Shown: piece by piece, positions 29,836 through 40,342 of the stretch
Numbering within the stretch: position 1 is the first letter of the stretch
How the letters are laid out: every line of letters begins with the position of its first letter
Source of the DNA: Candidatus Muproteobacteria bacterium RIFCSPHIGHO2_12_FULL_60_33
GTDB lineage: Bacteria; Pseudomonadota; Gammaproteobacteria; Acidiferrobacterales; Sulfurifustaceae
NCBI GenBank assembly: GCA_001785195.1
Contig: MFTB01000048.1
Coordinates: 1 to 45,351, forward strand
Direction of reading: 5' to 3'
DNA: 45,351 nt
Program-made: the position numbers and the translations under genes
Notes under the pieces: model-generated
The model's database searches: none
What the model saw: only the letters and a program-made list of their open reading frames with translations
What the model was told of the DNA's origin: nothing

Positions 29836-30828
29836 GTGGTGGCCACGAAAAGAAACAGGGAGGAACAAGTCATCGATTCAATTAAACTGACAGAGATTCT
29901 GGTCAGTCTGGCGACTGTCGCCGTGCTGACTCTCACCACGATGTTCGCCACCTCGGATGCCAACGTCGCCCCGCCGTCTGAAAACAAGGCGGCCGCCTCG
30001 TACATCTCGGCAGCTGAAATCATCCAGTACGGTCAACCGGAACGGCTCGCGCTGCAATCCGGCGTGGCGATGGTCGTGGATGACCGCGATGGCGTCATGC
30101 TCTACGGGCGCAACATCCAACGTCAGCGCCCCATTGCCTCGCTGACCAAACTCATGACGGCGCTGGTCATTATCGAGTCGGGGCTGATCCTCGATGAACC
30201 CCTCGAGATCACCCGCGCCGACCGCGACCGGCTGCGTGGCACGCGCTCGCGTCTGCCCTTTGGCGCGGTGTTCACGCGCTACGATCTGATGCGTGCGGCG
30301 CTCGGCGCCTCCGACAACCGCGCCGCGGCGGCGCTGGCGCGCACTTATCCCGGCGGCGACGAGGCCATGTTAGCGGCGATGAACGCCAAGGCCCGGGAAC
30401 TCGGAATGACGCAGACGCGCTTCGCGGACGCGAGCGGCCTGGATAACGGCAATGTGTCGACGGCCAGCGACCTCGCACGACTCGTCAACGAAACGCAAAA
30501 ACATTCATTGTTTCAGGTCATGACAACCGCCGCCGCGTTTCGCATCAGCGACCGGGTCTCGGGTCGTCAGATCGCCTTTCGTAACACCAACCGCCTGGTG
30601 CATCGTGACAGCTGGGAAATCGGCCTCAGCAAAACCGGCTACACCGCTGCCGCCGGCAACTGCCTGATCATGCAGGCCACCATCTCCGACCGGCCGCTCA
30701 CGATCGTATTGCTCAACTCGTGGGGCAAATACAGCCGCTACGGCGATGCCAAACGAATTCATCAATGGCTGCAAAAAGCCGAACGCCGAGTTCCGCACAT
30801 CGTCACGGCTCGCGCTTCACAGAGTTAG
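29836..30828 (+). CDS. Serine-type D-Ala-D-Ala endopeptidase (peptidase S11, PbpG-like)
   Basis: SLTK (SXXK), SDN, KTGYTAAAG motifs. Confidence 0.9.
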   Translation: MVATKRNREEQVIDSIKLTEILVSLATVAVLTLTTMFATSDANVAPPSENKAAASYISAAEIIQYGQPERLALQSGVAMVVDDRDGVMLYGRNIQRQRPIASLTKLMTALVIIESGLILDEPLEITRADRDRLRGTRSRLPFGAVFTRYDLMRAALGASDNRAAAALARTYPGGDEAMLAAMNAKARELGMTQTRFADASGLDNGNVSTASDLARLVNETQKHSLFQVMTTAAAFRISDRVSGRQIAFRNTNRLVHRDSWEIGLSKTGYTAAAGNCLIMQATISDRPLTIVLLNSWGKYSRYGDAKRIHQWLQKAERRVPHIVTARASQS

Positions 30829-31000
30829 CCCCGGACAATCCGCGTCGGTCATCGGCCCGTCGGCTGGCCGGAATCCGGTTACGGCTTTCGGCAGCATCCC
30901 TTTTCCCTTTTCGCCGTCGGTGCTCACACGCGGCAAACCGGGAATTCTTCTGAACACCTAATCAGGGTACATTACGGCATCGACCCTCTGTTTCGGGAGC

Positions 31001-31672
31001 ATGCCAATGGAAGTCCTTGAAGCCATACACCGCCGCGCCTCCACGCGCGCCTACCTCGACAAGCCGGTTGACCGCGCCACGGTGGAAGCGATTCTGGACG
31101 CCGCGCGCTGGGCGCCTTCCGGCACCAATGCTCAACCGTGGCAGGTCGTGGTGGTGACAAGCGAAACCAAGCAAAAAATCAGCACGGCACTGCTGGCGGA
31201 ACGCATCGCGGGGCGCCCGGAAAATCCGGACTACGCCTATTACCCCAAACAGTGGAACGAACCCTACAAGTCGCGGCGCGTGGCCTGCGGACTGGCGCTC
31301 TATCGGGCAATGAAAATCGGGCGTGACGACAAGGACGCCCGCCTGAAGGCCTGGAACAACAACTACTCCTTCTTCGGCGCCCCGGTGGGACTGCTGTTCT
31401 TCCTCGACCGATCGCTCGAGAAAGGCTCGTGGGTGGACATGGGGATGTTCATCGAAAACGTCATGCTCGCCGCGCTCGGCCACGGTCTGGCCACCTGTCC
31501 ACAGGCCTCGATCGCGGAATATCCCGACATCGTTCGCACCATTCTCAATGTCCTCCATACCCGTGCTCTCGTCTGCGGCATGTCGCTCGGTTATCCCGAC
31601 CCTCAAGCACCAGTGAATAACTACCGCACCGCGCGCGAGCCGGTGGCTAACTTCACCACGTGGCATGAGTAA
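31001..31672 (+). CDS. Nitroreductase family protein
   Basis: IHRRASTRAYLDKPVDRATVEAILDAARWAPSGTNAQPWQVVVV. Confidence 0.93.
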   Translation: MPMEVLEAIHRRASTRAYLDKPVDRATVEAILDAARWAPSGTNAQPWQVVVVTSETKQKISTALLAERIAGRPENPDYAYYPKQWNEPYKSRRVACGLALYRAMKIGRDDKDARLKAWNNNYSFFGAPVGLLFFLDRSLEKGSWVDMGMFIENVMLAALGHGLATCPQASIAEYPDIVRTILNVLHTRALVCGMSLGYPDPQAPVNNYRTAREPVANFTTWHE

Positions 31673-31705
31673 AAAGCCCGCCCCTTACCCAAATACCGGC
31701 TTCGT

Positions 31706-32959
31706 ATGAAAGTTCTTGTTCTTGGTGGCGGGGTCATCGGTGTCACCAGCGCCTGGTACCTCCATGGTGCCGGCCACGAGGTCACGGTCGTGGACCGGCA
31801 GGCGGGGCCCGGTCTGGAAACAAGCTTTGCCAACGGCGGCCAGATTTCGTGGGGCGCGGGCAACCCGTGGGCCGCGCCCGGCATCCCACTCAAGGCGCTG
31901 AAATGGATGCTGCGCCCGCATTCGCCGCTGGTGCTGCGTCCGCGTCTCGATCCGGCGCTGTGGACCTGGCTGTTCAGTATGCTCGCCAACTGCACGCCTG
32001 AACGTTACGCCCTCAATAAAGAGCGCATGCTGCGTGTTTCGCGTTACAGCCATGAATGCCTGGTGGGTTTGCGGCGCGAAACAGGTATACATTACGACGA
32101 GCATCTGACCGGCGTGCTCGAATTATTTCGCACCGCGCGTGAACTGGATGAGGCCGGGCGGGATATCACGCTGCTCAAACGCTGGGGCATCGATTGCCAC
32201 ATTCTCGATCGCGCCGGCTGTGTCGCTCAGGAATCCGCGCTGCGACCGTCACAGGAAAAAATCGTCGGCGGCCTGCATTTCCCCGGCGACGAATCGGGCG
32301 ACTGTTTTCAGTTTACCCAGTTGCTGGCCAATCTCGCCATGTCTCGATGCGTTACATTTTCTTTTGATACCCGCATTGAACGGCTGGAAGCGAACGGTGA
32401 CCGCCTCACGCGCGTGGTGACCGACAAGGGGGAGTTAACGGCGGATGCCTACGTGCTGGCCTGCGGGAGCTATTCCCCTCTGCTGCTGCGACCGCTCGGC
32501 ATCCGGTTGCCGGTCTATCCCGTCAAAGGCTATTCCGTCACCCTCCCGCTCACGGATGCCGCGGCAGCCCCGTCCAGCAGCGTCACGGACGCCACATACA
32601 AAATCGTGATCACGCGCCTGGGCGACAAGCTGCGCGGCGCCGGCACCGCGGAACTTGCGGGTTACGACCTGTCCTTGCGGCCAGCGCGGCTCGGTGCCAT
32701 CAAGCATGTAATGGCCGATTTATTCCCGGATGCCGTAAACCAGGCAGATGCACTATCTTGGTGCGGGCTGCGGCCGATGACACCGGACAATCCACCCATA
32801 TTGGGCGCCACGACTTACAAAAATCTGTTTCTCAACACCGGCCACGGGACCCTCGGCTGGACCATGGCCTGCGGCTCGGGAAAAATCCTGGCGGATATCG
32901 TCTCGGGACGCCCGACGGATATCGACCTGAAAGGCCTGACGCTGGCGCGATTTTCCTGA
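31706..32959 (+). CDS. dadA: D-amino acid dehydrogenase
   Basis: VLGGGVIGVTSAWYLHGAGHEVTVVDRQAGPGLETSFANGGQIS; GLRPMTPDNPPILG. Confidence 0.93.
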   Translation: MKVLVLGGGVIGVTSAWYLHGAGHEVTVVDRQAGPGLETSFANGGQISWGAGNPWAAPGIPLKALKWMLRPHSPLVLRPRLDPALWTWLFSMLANCTPERYALNKERMLRVSRYSHECLVGLRRETGIHYDEHLTGVLELFRTARELDEAGRDITLLKRWGIDCHILDRAGCVAQESALRPSQEKIVGGLHFPGDESGDCFQFTQLLANLAMSRCVTFSFDTRIERLEANGDRLTRVVTDKGELTADAYVLACGSYSPLLLRPLGIRLPVYPVKGYSVTLPLTDAAAAPSSSVTDATYKIVITRLGDKLRGAGTAELAGYDLSLRPARLGAIKHVMADLFPDAVNQADALSWCGLRPMTPDNPPILGATTYKNLFLNTGHGTLGWTMACGSGKILADIVSGRPTDIDLKGLTLARFS

Positions 32960-33154
32960 ACACGGAATGCAGGACTCCCCATCCGCGTCTAAATCCTGAA
33001 GTTCAAAGAATGTTCAGCGTGTGAAGATGTGTTGCTTGACACATTTTTCTTGAGGTTTAAGCTTGGGAACAGGTCCTGCACATAAAGAATGGCGGGCCTG
33101 TATTTGCCGGTCTTTTCCTTGAAGTGAAACTCGAAACAATAAAATGGAGGAGTT

Positions 33155-33352
33155 ATGATCAGGAAATTCATAGACTGTCGGGATTTTCCCGGCGATATAA
33201 GATGCACGGTGGCGATTTTTGCCGACGATGAGCAGGAACTGTTGGAGGTCGCGGTACAGCACGCGATCATTGTCCACAGTCACCAGGACACGCCAGACCT
33301 CCGCGCACAATTGCAACAGGCATTCAAGATCGAAAGACGGCGCGCGGCCTGA
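33155..33352 (+). CDS. DUF1059-like small protein
   Basis: RKFIDCRDFPGD..., 65 aa. Confidence 0.6.
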   Translation: MIRKFIDCRDFPGDIRCTVAIFADDEQELLEVAVQHAIIVHSHQDTPDLRAQLQQAFKIERRRAA

Positions 33353-33368
33353 TCAGCCGGTAGCGGGG

Positions 33369-34535
33369 TTACTCCGCGGAGTGGACCAGCTCGGCGGCGC
33401 GCGTCAGCGCCGCCGATCCGAAGCGCGCCTGTATCCAGTCGCTGACGGTATCGAGGCGAACCTGCCTGGATCGGGCCGCCTCATCGAACAGGTCGGCCTG
33501 GCAAGGACCGGCCGGATCGAAGCCGCTCACGCAGAAACCGAGCAGGCGCACCTCGCGATGCCGCAGGGGAAGGTTTTGCATCAGCAACGCCAGACCGGTG
33601 TCCCACAACTCCTGTGTAACGTCCGTGGACTGCGGAAACGTGCGCGAGCGCGTGATGGTGCGGAAATCGGCGAAGCGGATTTTCACGTGCACGATTCGCC
33701 CGCGCAGACGGTTGCGCCGCAGGCGCATGGCCACCTGACGCGTCATGTCGAGCAGCCAACTGCGCAGCGCCTCGACATCGGTAATGTCCTCCGCGAACGT
33801 GGTCTCGTGCGAGAGGGATTTGGCCTTGTGGTCCGGCACCACCTGGCGATTGTCCTTCCCGTGCGCCAGTTCCCACAGCGTCCCTCCCCAACTGCCGAAC
33901 AAATCCTCCAACATCTCCGGCGTCTGTGCGCGCAGATCGCCGATGGTGTGTATGCCGAGATTCTGCAAACGCCGGTTGCCGACCTTGCCCACGCCCCAGA
34001 GCTTCGACACCGGGAGCTTGTCGAGAAAGACCTGCACGCCGGCGGGGTTAACTTCGAGAATTCCGTCAGGCTTCCCTGCCTCACTGGCCACCTTGGCAAG
34101 AAACTTGTTGTGCGCCACGCCAACCGAGGCGGTGAGCTTGAGTTCATCCTGGATTTCGCGCTTGATGCGCCGCCCGATATCGGCGGGTTCGCCGAACAGA
34201 AGATGACTGTGCTTCACGTCCAGAAACGCCTCGTCGAGCGACAACGGTTCAACGAGCGGCGTGTAGCGATGGAAAATGTCGCGGATCTGCTGCGAGACCT
34301 GGGCGTAATAGGAATGGCGCGGCGGCAGGACGATCAGATTGGGACAGAGGCGCTTGGCCTGTGACGTCGGCATGGCGCTGTGGATGCCATAACGTCGCGC
34401 GGTGTAATTCGCCGCCGCGACCACCCCGCGCTTGTCGGGATTGCCGCCGACGACCATCGGCTTGCCGCGCAGGCCCGGACGATCCCGCTCTTCAATGGAG
34501 GCGTAAAACGCATCCATGTCGATGTGCAGGATCAT
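33369..34535 (-). CDS. dinB: DNA polymerase IV
   Basis: HIDMDAFYASIEERDRPGLRGKPMVVGG, SLDEAFLD. Confidence 0.96.
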   Translation of the reverse strand: MILHIDMDAFYASIEERDRPGLRGKPMVVGGNPDKRGVVAAANYTARRYGIHSAMPTSQAKRLCPNLIVLPPRHSYYAQVSQQIRDIFHRYTPLVEPLSLDEAFLDVKHSHLLFGEPADIGRRIKREIQDELKLTASVGVAHNKFLAKVASEAGKPDGILEVNPAGVQVFLDKLPVSKLWGVGKVGNRRLQNLGIHTIGDLRAQTPEMLEDLFGSWGGTLWELAHGKDNRQVVPDHKAKSLSHETTFAEDITDVEALRSWLLDMTRQVAMRLRRNRLRGRIVHVKIRFADFRTITRSRTFPQSTDVTQELWDTGLALLMQNLPLRHREVRLLGFCVSGFDPAGPCQADLFDEAARSRQVRLDTVSDWIQARFGSAALTRAAELVHSAE

Positions 34536-34564
34536 CTCGTTTTAATCTGCCGGAGAATAACTGA

Positions 34565-35205
34565 AAGCTCAAACCCCCCATCCCTTGAGGGGCGAGCCGG
34601 TGAAGTGCGATCGGTCCTGTGGACCGATCGCCCGGCAAGCGGGCAACCAGGGAAGGTTGCCCTGGACTTTCCTGCGTAGCAGGAAGCGCAGCAGGAAAGG
34701 GGCCGGGGTGAGGGTGAGATGTCGAGACAATAACGCAGCGCTTCGCCCCTCACCCTACCCTCTCCCCGGTGGGGAGAGGGATTTGAAATTGTTTGGTCAT
34801 GCTGGACGTGCATCGTAACACGCCAGCGCTTCGAAATGTACGGCTTGAAAATGAATATGATTTTGAACCGCCAAGGCGCCACAATTTTGCCGGGAGCAAA
34901 ATTGGGCGCACCTCGGTGCGCCCCGAAGGGGTGCGCGCCAAGGACGGCGCGCATCAAGGTCGCCAAGAAAGACTGTTTTCAACAATAAAAAACTTGGCGT
35001 TCTTGGCGGTTAATTTCTTTTTGTTAGGGAAGGTCTGATTAATTATGATTTTTTGACGCCAAGGCGCAGAAGCGGTACAGGGATGTACCGGTTGCGGAGC
35101 CGAGGACGCAAAGGCGCAAAGAAAAAGCTCGGGAAAATAACTGAAAAAATCTTTGCGTCTTTGCGTCTCTGCGTTGAAAACTAATAAATCAGAGTTTCCT
35201 TAGGG
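34565..35205. repeat. Cluster of three composite palindromic repeats between dinB and ygiQ
   Basis: 34565-34790 CCCTCACCCTA/GGGGAGAGGG type with internal hairpins; 34868-35024 ACCGCCAAGGCG/CTTGGCGTTCTTGGCGGT; 35055-35185 GACGCCAAGGCGCAGA/TTTGCGTCTCTGCGT. Confidence 0.8.
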
Positions 35206-35215
35206 GATTCTTTAC

Positions 35216-37504
<2,289 letters not shown>

Positions 37505-37620
37505 AGCGCCGCCGTATCAAGGCAGGAGGCGCAGTTTACCTGTGAAGTGGGTTGAATTCCACCGGGCGGGGTGTTTAGTGTGTCTCAGATAGAATACTCG
37601 CTATCGGCCCAAGAACGGAC

Positions 37621-37710
37621 GTTCAACGCCGTGTTGAGTGGCGCGAGGCACGAACCTGACAGGAAACAGCGCGATGTCTCACCGCGCCTGCCTCCAACAC
37701 AGAGTTAGAG
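37621..37710 (-). other. Candidate integron attC site 1
   Basis: Minus strand: CTCTAACTCTGTGTTGGAGG...CCACTCAACACGGCGTTGAAC; paired GTGTTG(G)AG/CTCAACAC with an extrahelical base, terminal GTTGAAC core. Confidence 0.6.
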
Positions 37711-37717
37711 TGCATTT

Positions 37718-38188
37718 TCACTGACTCTTCGGAGGCATTTTCTTTGCCAATTCTTCAGCAGCAACACATACCAAAGGCGCTTGTGGCTTTAGTGTTTTGA
37801 CGGCCTCTTGATAACCATCTTGGAACATCACGAGTTGAAAGTAAGAAATCTTTAACAGATGGAACATCATTTCTTGATTGTGTCTATTGAGTACCTCTGC
37901 GGCAGGACTTGGCTGCGTTCCCGCTTGAATTATTTTTTTTGACAAGAAACGCATTAGTTCTTTGTCGCTTGGCATAACGACTGTCGCGAGATCCTCTTTG
38001 CCACAGGCTTCGAGAATCGCTGCGGTTTTGATTTTGCCCCCAAACTCTTTATAAGCTGCTACGTAGAGCTGAACTCGAAGCTCATTTATTTTTTCGTAAT
38101 CTTGATCGAGAGCGCTAAAAGCGTTGTCAGACTGTGCAAATGCACCAAAAGACAGAAACATCAAGACCAAGAAAAAACTGGCTTTCAT
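37718..38188 (-). CDS. Secreted hypothetical protein (cassette gene)
   Basis: MKASFFLVLMFLSFGAFAQ signal peptide; AAAGGAGAG RBS directly after the attC core; lower GC. Confidence 0.72.
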   Translation of the reverse strand: MKASFFLVLMFLSFGAFAQSDNAFSALDQDYEKINELRVQLYVAAYKEFGGKIKTAAILEACGKEDLATVVMPSDKELMRFLSKKIIQAGTQPSPAAEVLNRHNQEMMFHLLKISYFQLVMFQDGYQEAVKTLKPQAPLVCVAAEELAKKMPPKSQ

Positions 38189-38202
38189 AAACTCTCCTTT
38201 CA

Positions 38203-38250
38203 CTCTAACGATAAGGTTGCGCGCGTCTGCCTCGAACCGCTAGGTTAGAT
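38203..38250 (-). other. Candidate integron attC site 2 (short)
   Basis: Minus strand: ATCTAACCTAGCGGTTCGAGGCAGACGCGCGCAACCTTATCGTTAGAG; the stop codon of the upstream gene lies inside ATCTAAC. Confidence 0.55.
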
Positions 38251-38655
38251 GCTCGCGATATAGCTCGCCCATAAGTTTCCGGTACAGACCAAACCACCAA
38301 GTGCTGCGAAAAACATAGAGACCAAGCCTGCAAGAAGTGCCGTGAATGCAAATGGATGGGCTTTTGGATTATTTTTCCAGTGGTTACTGTTCCAGTTAGT
38401 CGCCAGTTTTAGGGCGAGCCAGCCCATCATGGCCGTGGTAACGCCAGCTACCCCCGCTGCAATAAGCACTGTGAACACGAAGCGTTCTACCGCGCCTGTA
38501 AACCACGGCGGAACTCTCTTAATGCCTTTTTCTTTCAGTTTCGGCTTATCACCCAGCCCGAGCACACCGCGCAACGCATAAAGAAAAAGCGCGGTGACGA
38601 CGCCGCCGACCACGACGGAAAAGATCAAGCCGTACAGCCAGTATTTCATTTCCAC
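38245..38655 (-). CDS. Membrane hypothetical protein (cassette gene)
   Basis: Three hydrophobic segments; flanked on both sides by attC-like sites. Confidence 0.7.
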   Translation of the reverse strand: MEMKYWLYGLIFSVVVGGVVTALFLYALRGVLGLGDKPKLKEKGIKRVPPWFTGAVERFVFTVLIAAGVAGVTTAMMGWLALKLATNWNSNHWKNNPKAHPFAFTALLAGLVSMFFAALGGLVCTGNLWASYIASI

Positions 38656-38676
38656 GAGCCTCTCCCTTCCTTAAGC

Positions 38677-38757
38677 ATCTAACGAAAAGCTTGAGCAGCG
38701 AGCGGAAACGGCGCGAAGCGCCGACGTAGCGAGTCCGTCTCGAAGCGCGTGTTAGGC
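38677..38757 (-). other. Candidate integron attC site 3
   Basis: Minus strand: GCCTAACACGCGCTTCGAGACGGACTCGC...CGCTCGCTGCTCAAGCTTTTCGTTAGATG; GCTT(C)GAG/CTCAAGC with an extrahelical base, RYYYAAC and GTTRRRY cores. Confidence 0.75.
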
Positions 38758-38855
38758 ACTTTCACATGACGTACTTGAACTTACAAGGACGCCAGGGTTC
38801 AGCGCTTCTTATCTGGCTTCCAGTAATACTCATGACCAATTGGAGGACTAAACTG

Positions 38856-38899
38856 GGGTCAGATCACAATACTCGCTTATGAAAACTGTGATCTGACCC
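38856..38899. repeat. REP-like palindrome
   Basis: GGGTCAGATCACA-n18-TGTGATCTGACCC. Confidence 0.8.
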
Positions 38900-38911
38900 T
38901 AATTTTCCTGT

Positions 38912-39043
38912 CGCTTCTTCGGACTGTCGGACGGCTGGTGGTTGCGCCTGCAAGCAGACTACGACACCGAGCTGGCCAAGGACGCGTTGGCCAAGACCCT
39001 GGCCAAGATCAAGCCGTGGCCGCACACGAAACGCGCGGCGTAA
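38912..39043 (+). pseudogene. C-terminal remnant of a HigA-type antitoxin
   Basis: RFFGLSDGWWLRLQADYDTELAKDALAKTLAKIKPWPHTKRAA*, no start or DNA-binding domain upstream. Confidence 0.7.
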
Positions 39044-39066
39044 CATCCATTTCCCATACTGAGCCA

Positions 39067-39272
39067 CTACTGGGAGGATTCCACAACAACTCCCGGCACG
39101 CACGGGACGCGTGCCAAGTCCCAATTCGTCACGGCCCAACGCCAGAAATCTGCGACACTGCCATCGGCCAGTTCTGGTAAAACATCCTGACACAGAAACT
39201 CCAAAGCCCGAAGCAAGGCTGGCAGCGGGCGGGTGTCTTCAAGCGGCGCGGCGAAGGTCTGCTTGCTGGATG
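39067..39272 (-). pseudogene. gluQ: C-terminal fragment of glutamyl-Q tRNA(Asp) synthetase
   Basis: SSSKQTFAAPLEDTRPLPALLRALEFLCQDVLPELADGSVADFWRWAVTNWDLARVPCVPGVVVESSQ*. Confidence 0.75.
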
Positions 39273-39280
39273 AACTAAAA

Positions 39281-39317
39281 GGTGTCGGAGTGATTAATTA
39301 AAAATCACTCCGACACC
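39281..39317. repeat. Palindrome / terminator-like hairpin
   Basis: GGTGTCGGAGTGATT-n7-AATCACTCCGACACC flanked by A and T runs. Confidence 0.85.
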
Positions 39318-39338
39318 TTTTTTACTGTGTTAAAACAC

Positions 39339-39539
39339 TCATTCCAGCTTGCCAATAAAGCGATAGACAGCAATTAGAATTCCGAATCCGATATACAGTC
39401 CAAACAAAGCAACAAGCATTAGCATCGCCATCGCGAAACTTACTATTTTGTTTACTAATAGAAAAATAATCACGCCAACGAGACCAACAAACGAGGCAGC
39501 GATACCAGCGACGGCTATTAACGTTCTTCTTTTTGGCAT
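39339..39539 (-). CDS. Small two-TM membrane protein
   Basis: MPKRRTLIAVAGIAASFVGLVGVIIFLLVNKIVSFAMAMLMLVALFGLYIGFGILIAVYRFIGKLE, inserted between gluQ fragments. Confidence 0.55.
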   Translation of the reverse strand: MPKRRTLIAVAGIAASFVGLVGVIIFLLVNKIVSFAMAMLMLVALFGLYIGFGILIAVYRFIGKLE

Positions 39540-39715
39540 AGATCATGCCGCCTTCGTTGATGTCGCATAACGCCGTTTTAACCGGCGCGGGAAACGATCA
39601 CAACTGAATACGGCGCACCGTATCACCGCGTCCGCCTTGAACACGAAGTATGCAGTATTAACCGATCCGACAAACCCTGCAAGTCAACGCGGGTGGGTTT
39701 GAGGCTTATAGGCCG

Positions 39716-39910
39716 TCATGCGTAACCCAATCCGCCGGGCGTTTCCACGACAACACCCGGCACGTGCGGGATGCGGTCTTCCATGCGCACCAGCCATTCG
39801 CCACCGCGGCTTTTCGCCTGGAGAAAACTGCCGACCGCGGCGACCATCGAACCGAAGTGCAGCGGCCCGGTCGGCGACGGCGCGAAACGGCCGCGGCAGG
39901 GTTTGGACAT
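39716..39910 (-). pseudogene. gluQ: N-terminal fragment of glutamyl-Q tRNA(Asp) synthetase with aberrant tail
   Basis: [45 protein letters not shown] then [19 protein letters not shown]. Confidence 0.8.
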
Positions 39911-40018
39911 AAATACCGAATAGTAATGGTTATTGTGGTGATTCCAGCCGTTGCTGTTTACCGACACGTACGATGAGTTTAACCTATCAAGACTTGCATA
40001 AATCATGAACAATCCAAT

Positions 40019-40306
40019 GTAGCCCGGGTGCAAGCACGAAGTGCCGGGTGAGACGGAGATGTCGTGAATGTCCAGTGGACATTCACGCCGCCGAACGGGT
40101 GCAAATGATTCTCTTGCACCCGGGGCAGCAACGGGGAAAATCATATCGATCCCCGGATTGCGCTGCGCTTCATCCGGGCTACGAATTTGGTCAGACGAAA
40201 TGGCGCGTGGGACTTGCGGCCCGGGGTGCAACAAAAACCGTTGCACCCGTTCGGCGGCGTGAACACACGTTATGTGTGTTCACGAAGGCTCCGCCTCACC
40301 CTACGT
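40019..40306. repeat. Nested repeat cluster with two opposed double-hairpin modules
   Basis: gtagcccgggtgcaagcacgaag ... ccccggattgcgctgcgcttcatccgggctac, plus modules at 40073-40122 (minus) and 40221-40304 (plus). Confidence 0.8.
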
Positions 40307-40342
40307 CGAATTATTCAGGTTCCCTAGAACTATCGGAATCAC

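Noticed and set aside
39911-40246. N-terminal 112 residues of the ORF ending at 39716
   Set aside because: Derived from repeat translation ([11 protein letters not shown]...); the gluQ-like start is ATG at 39910.
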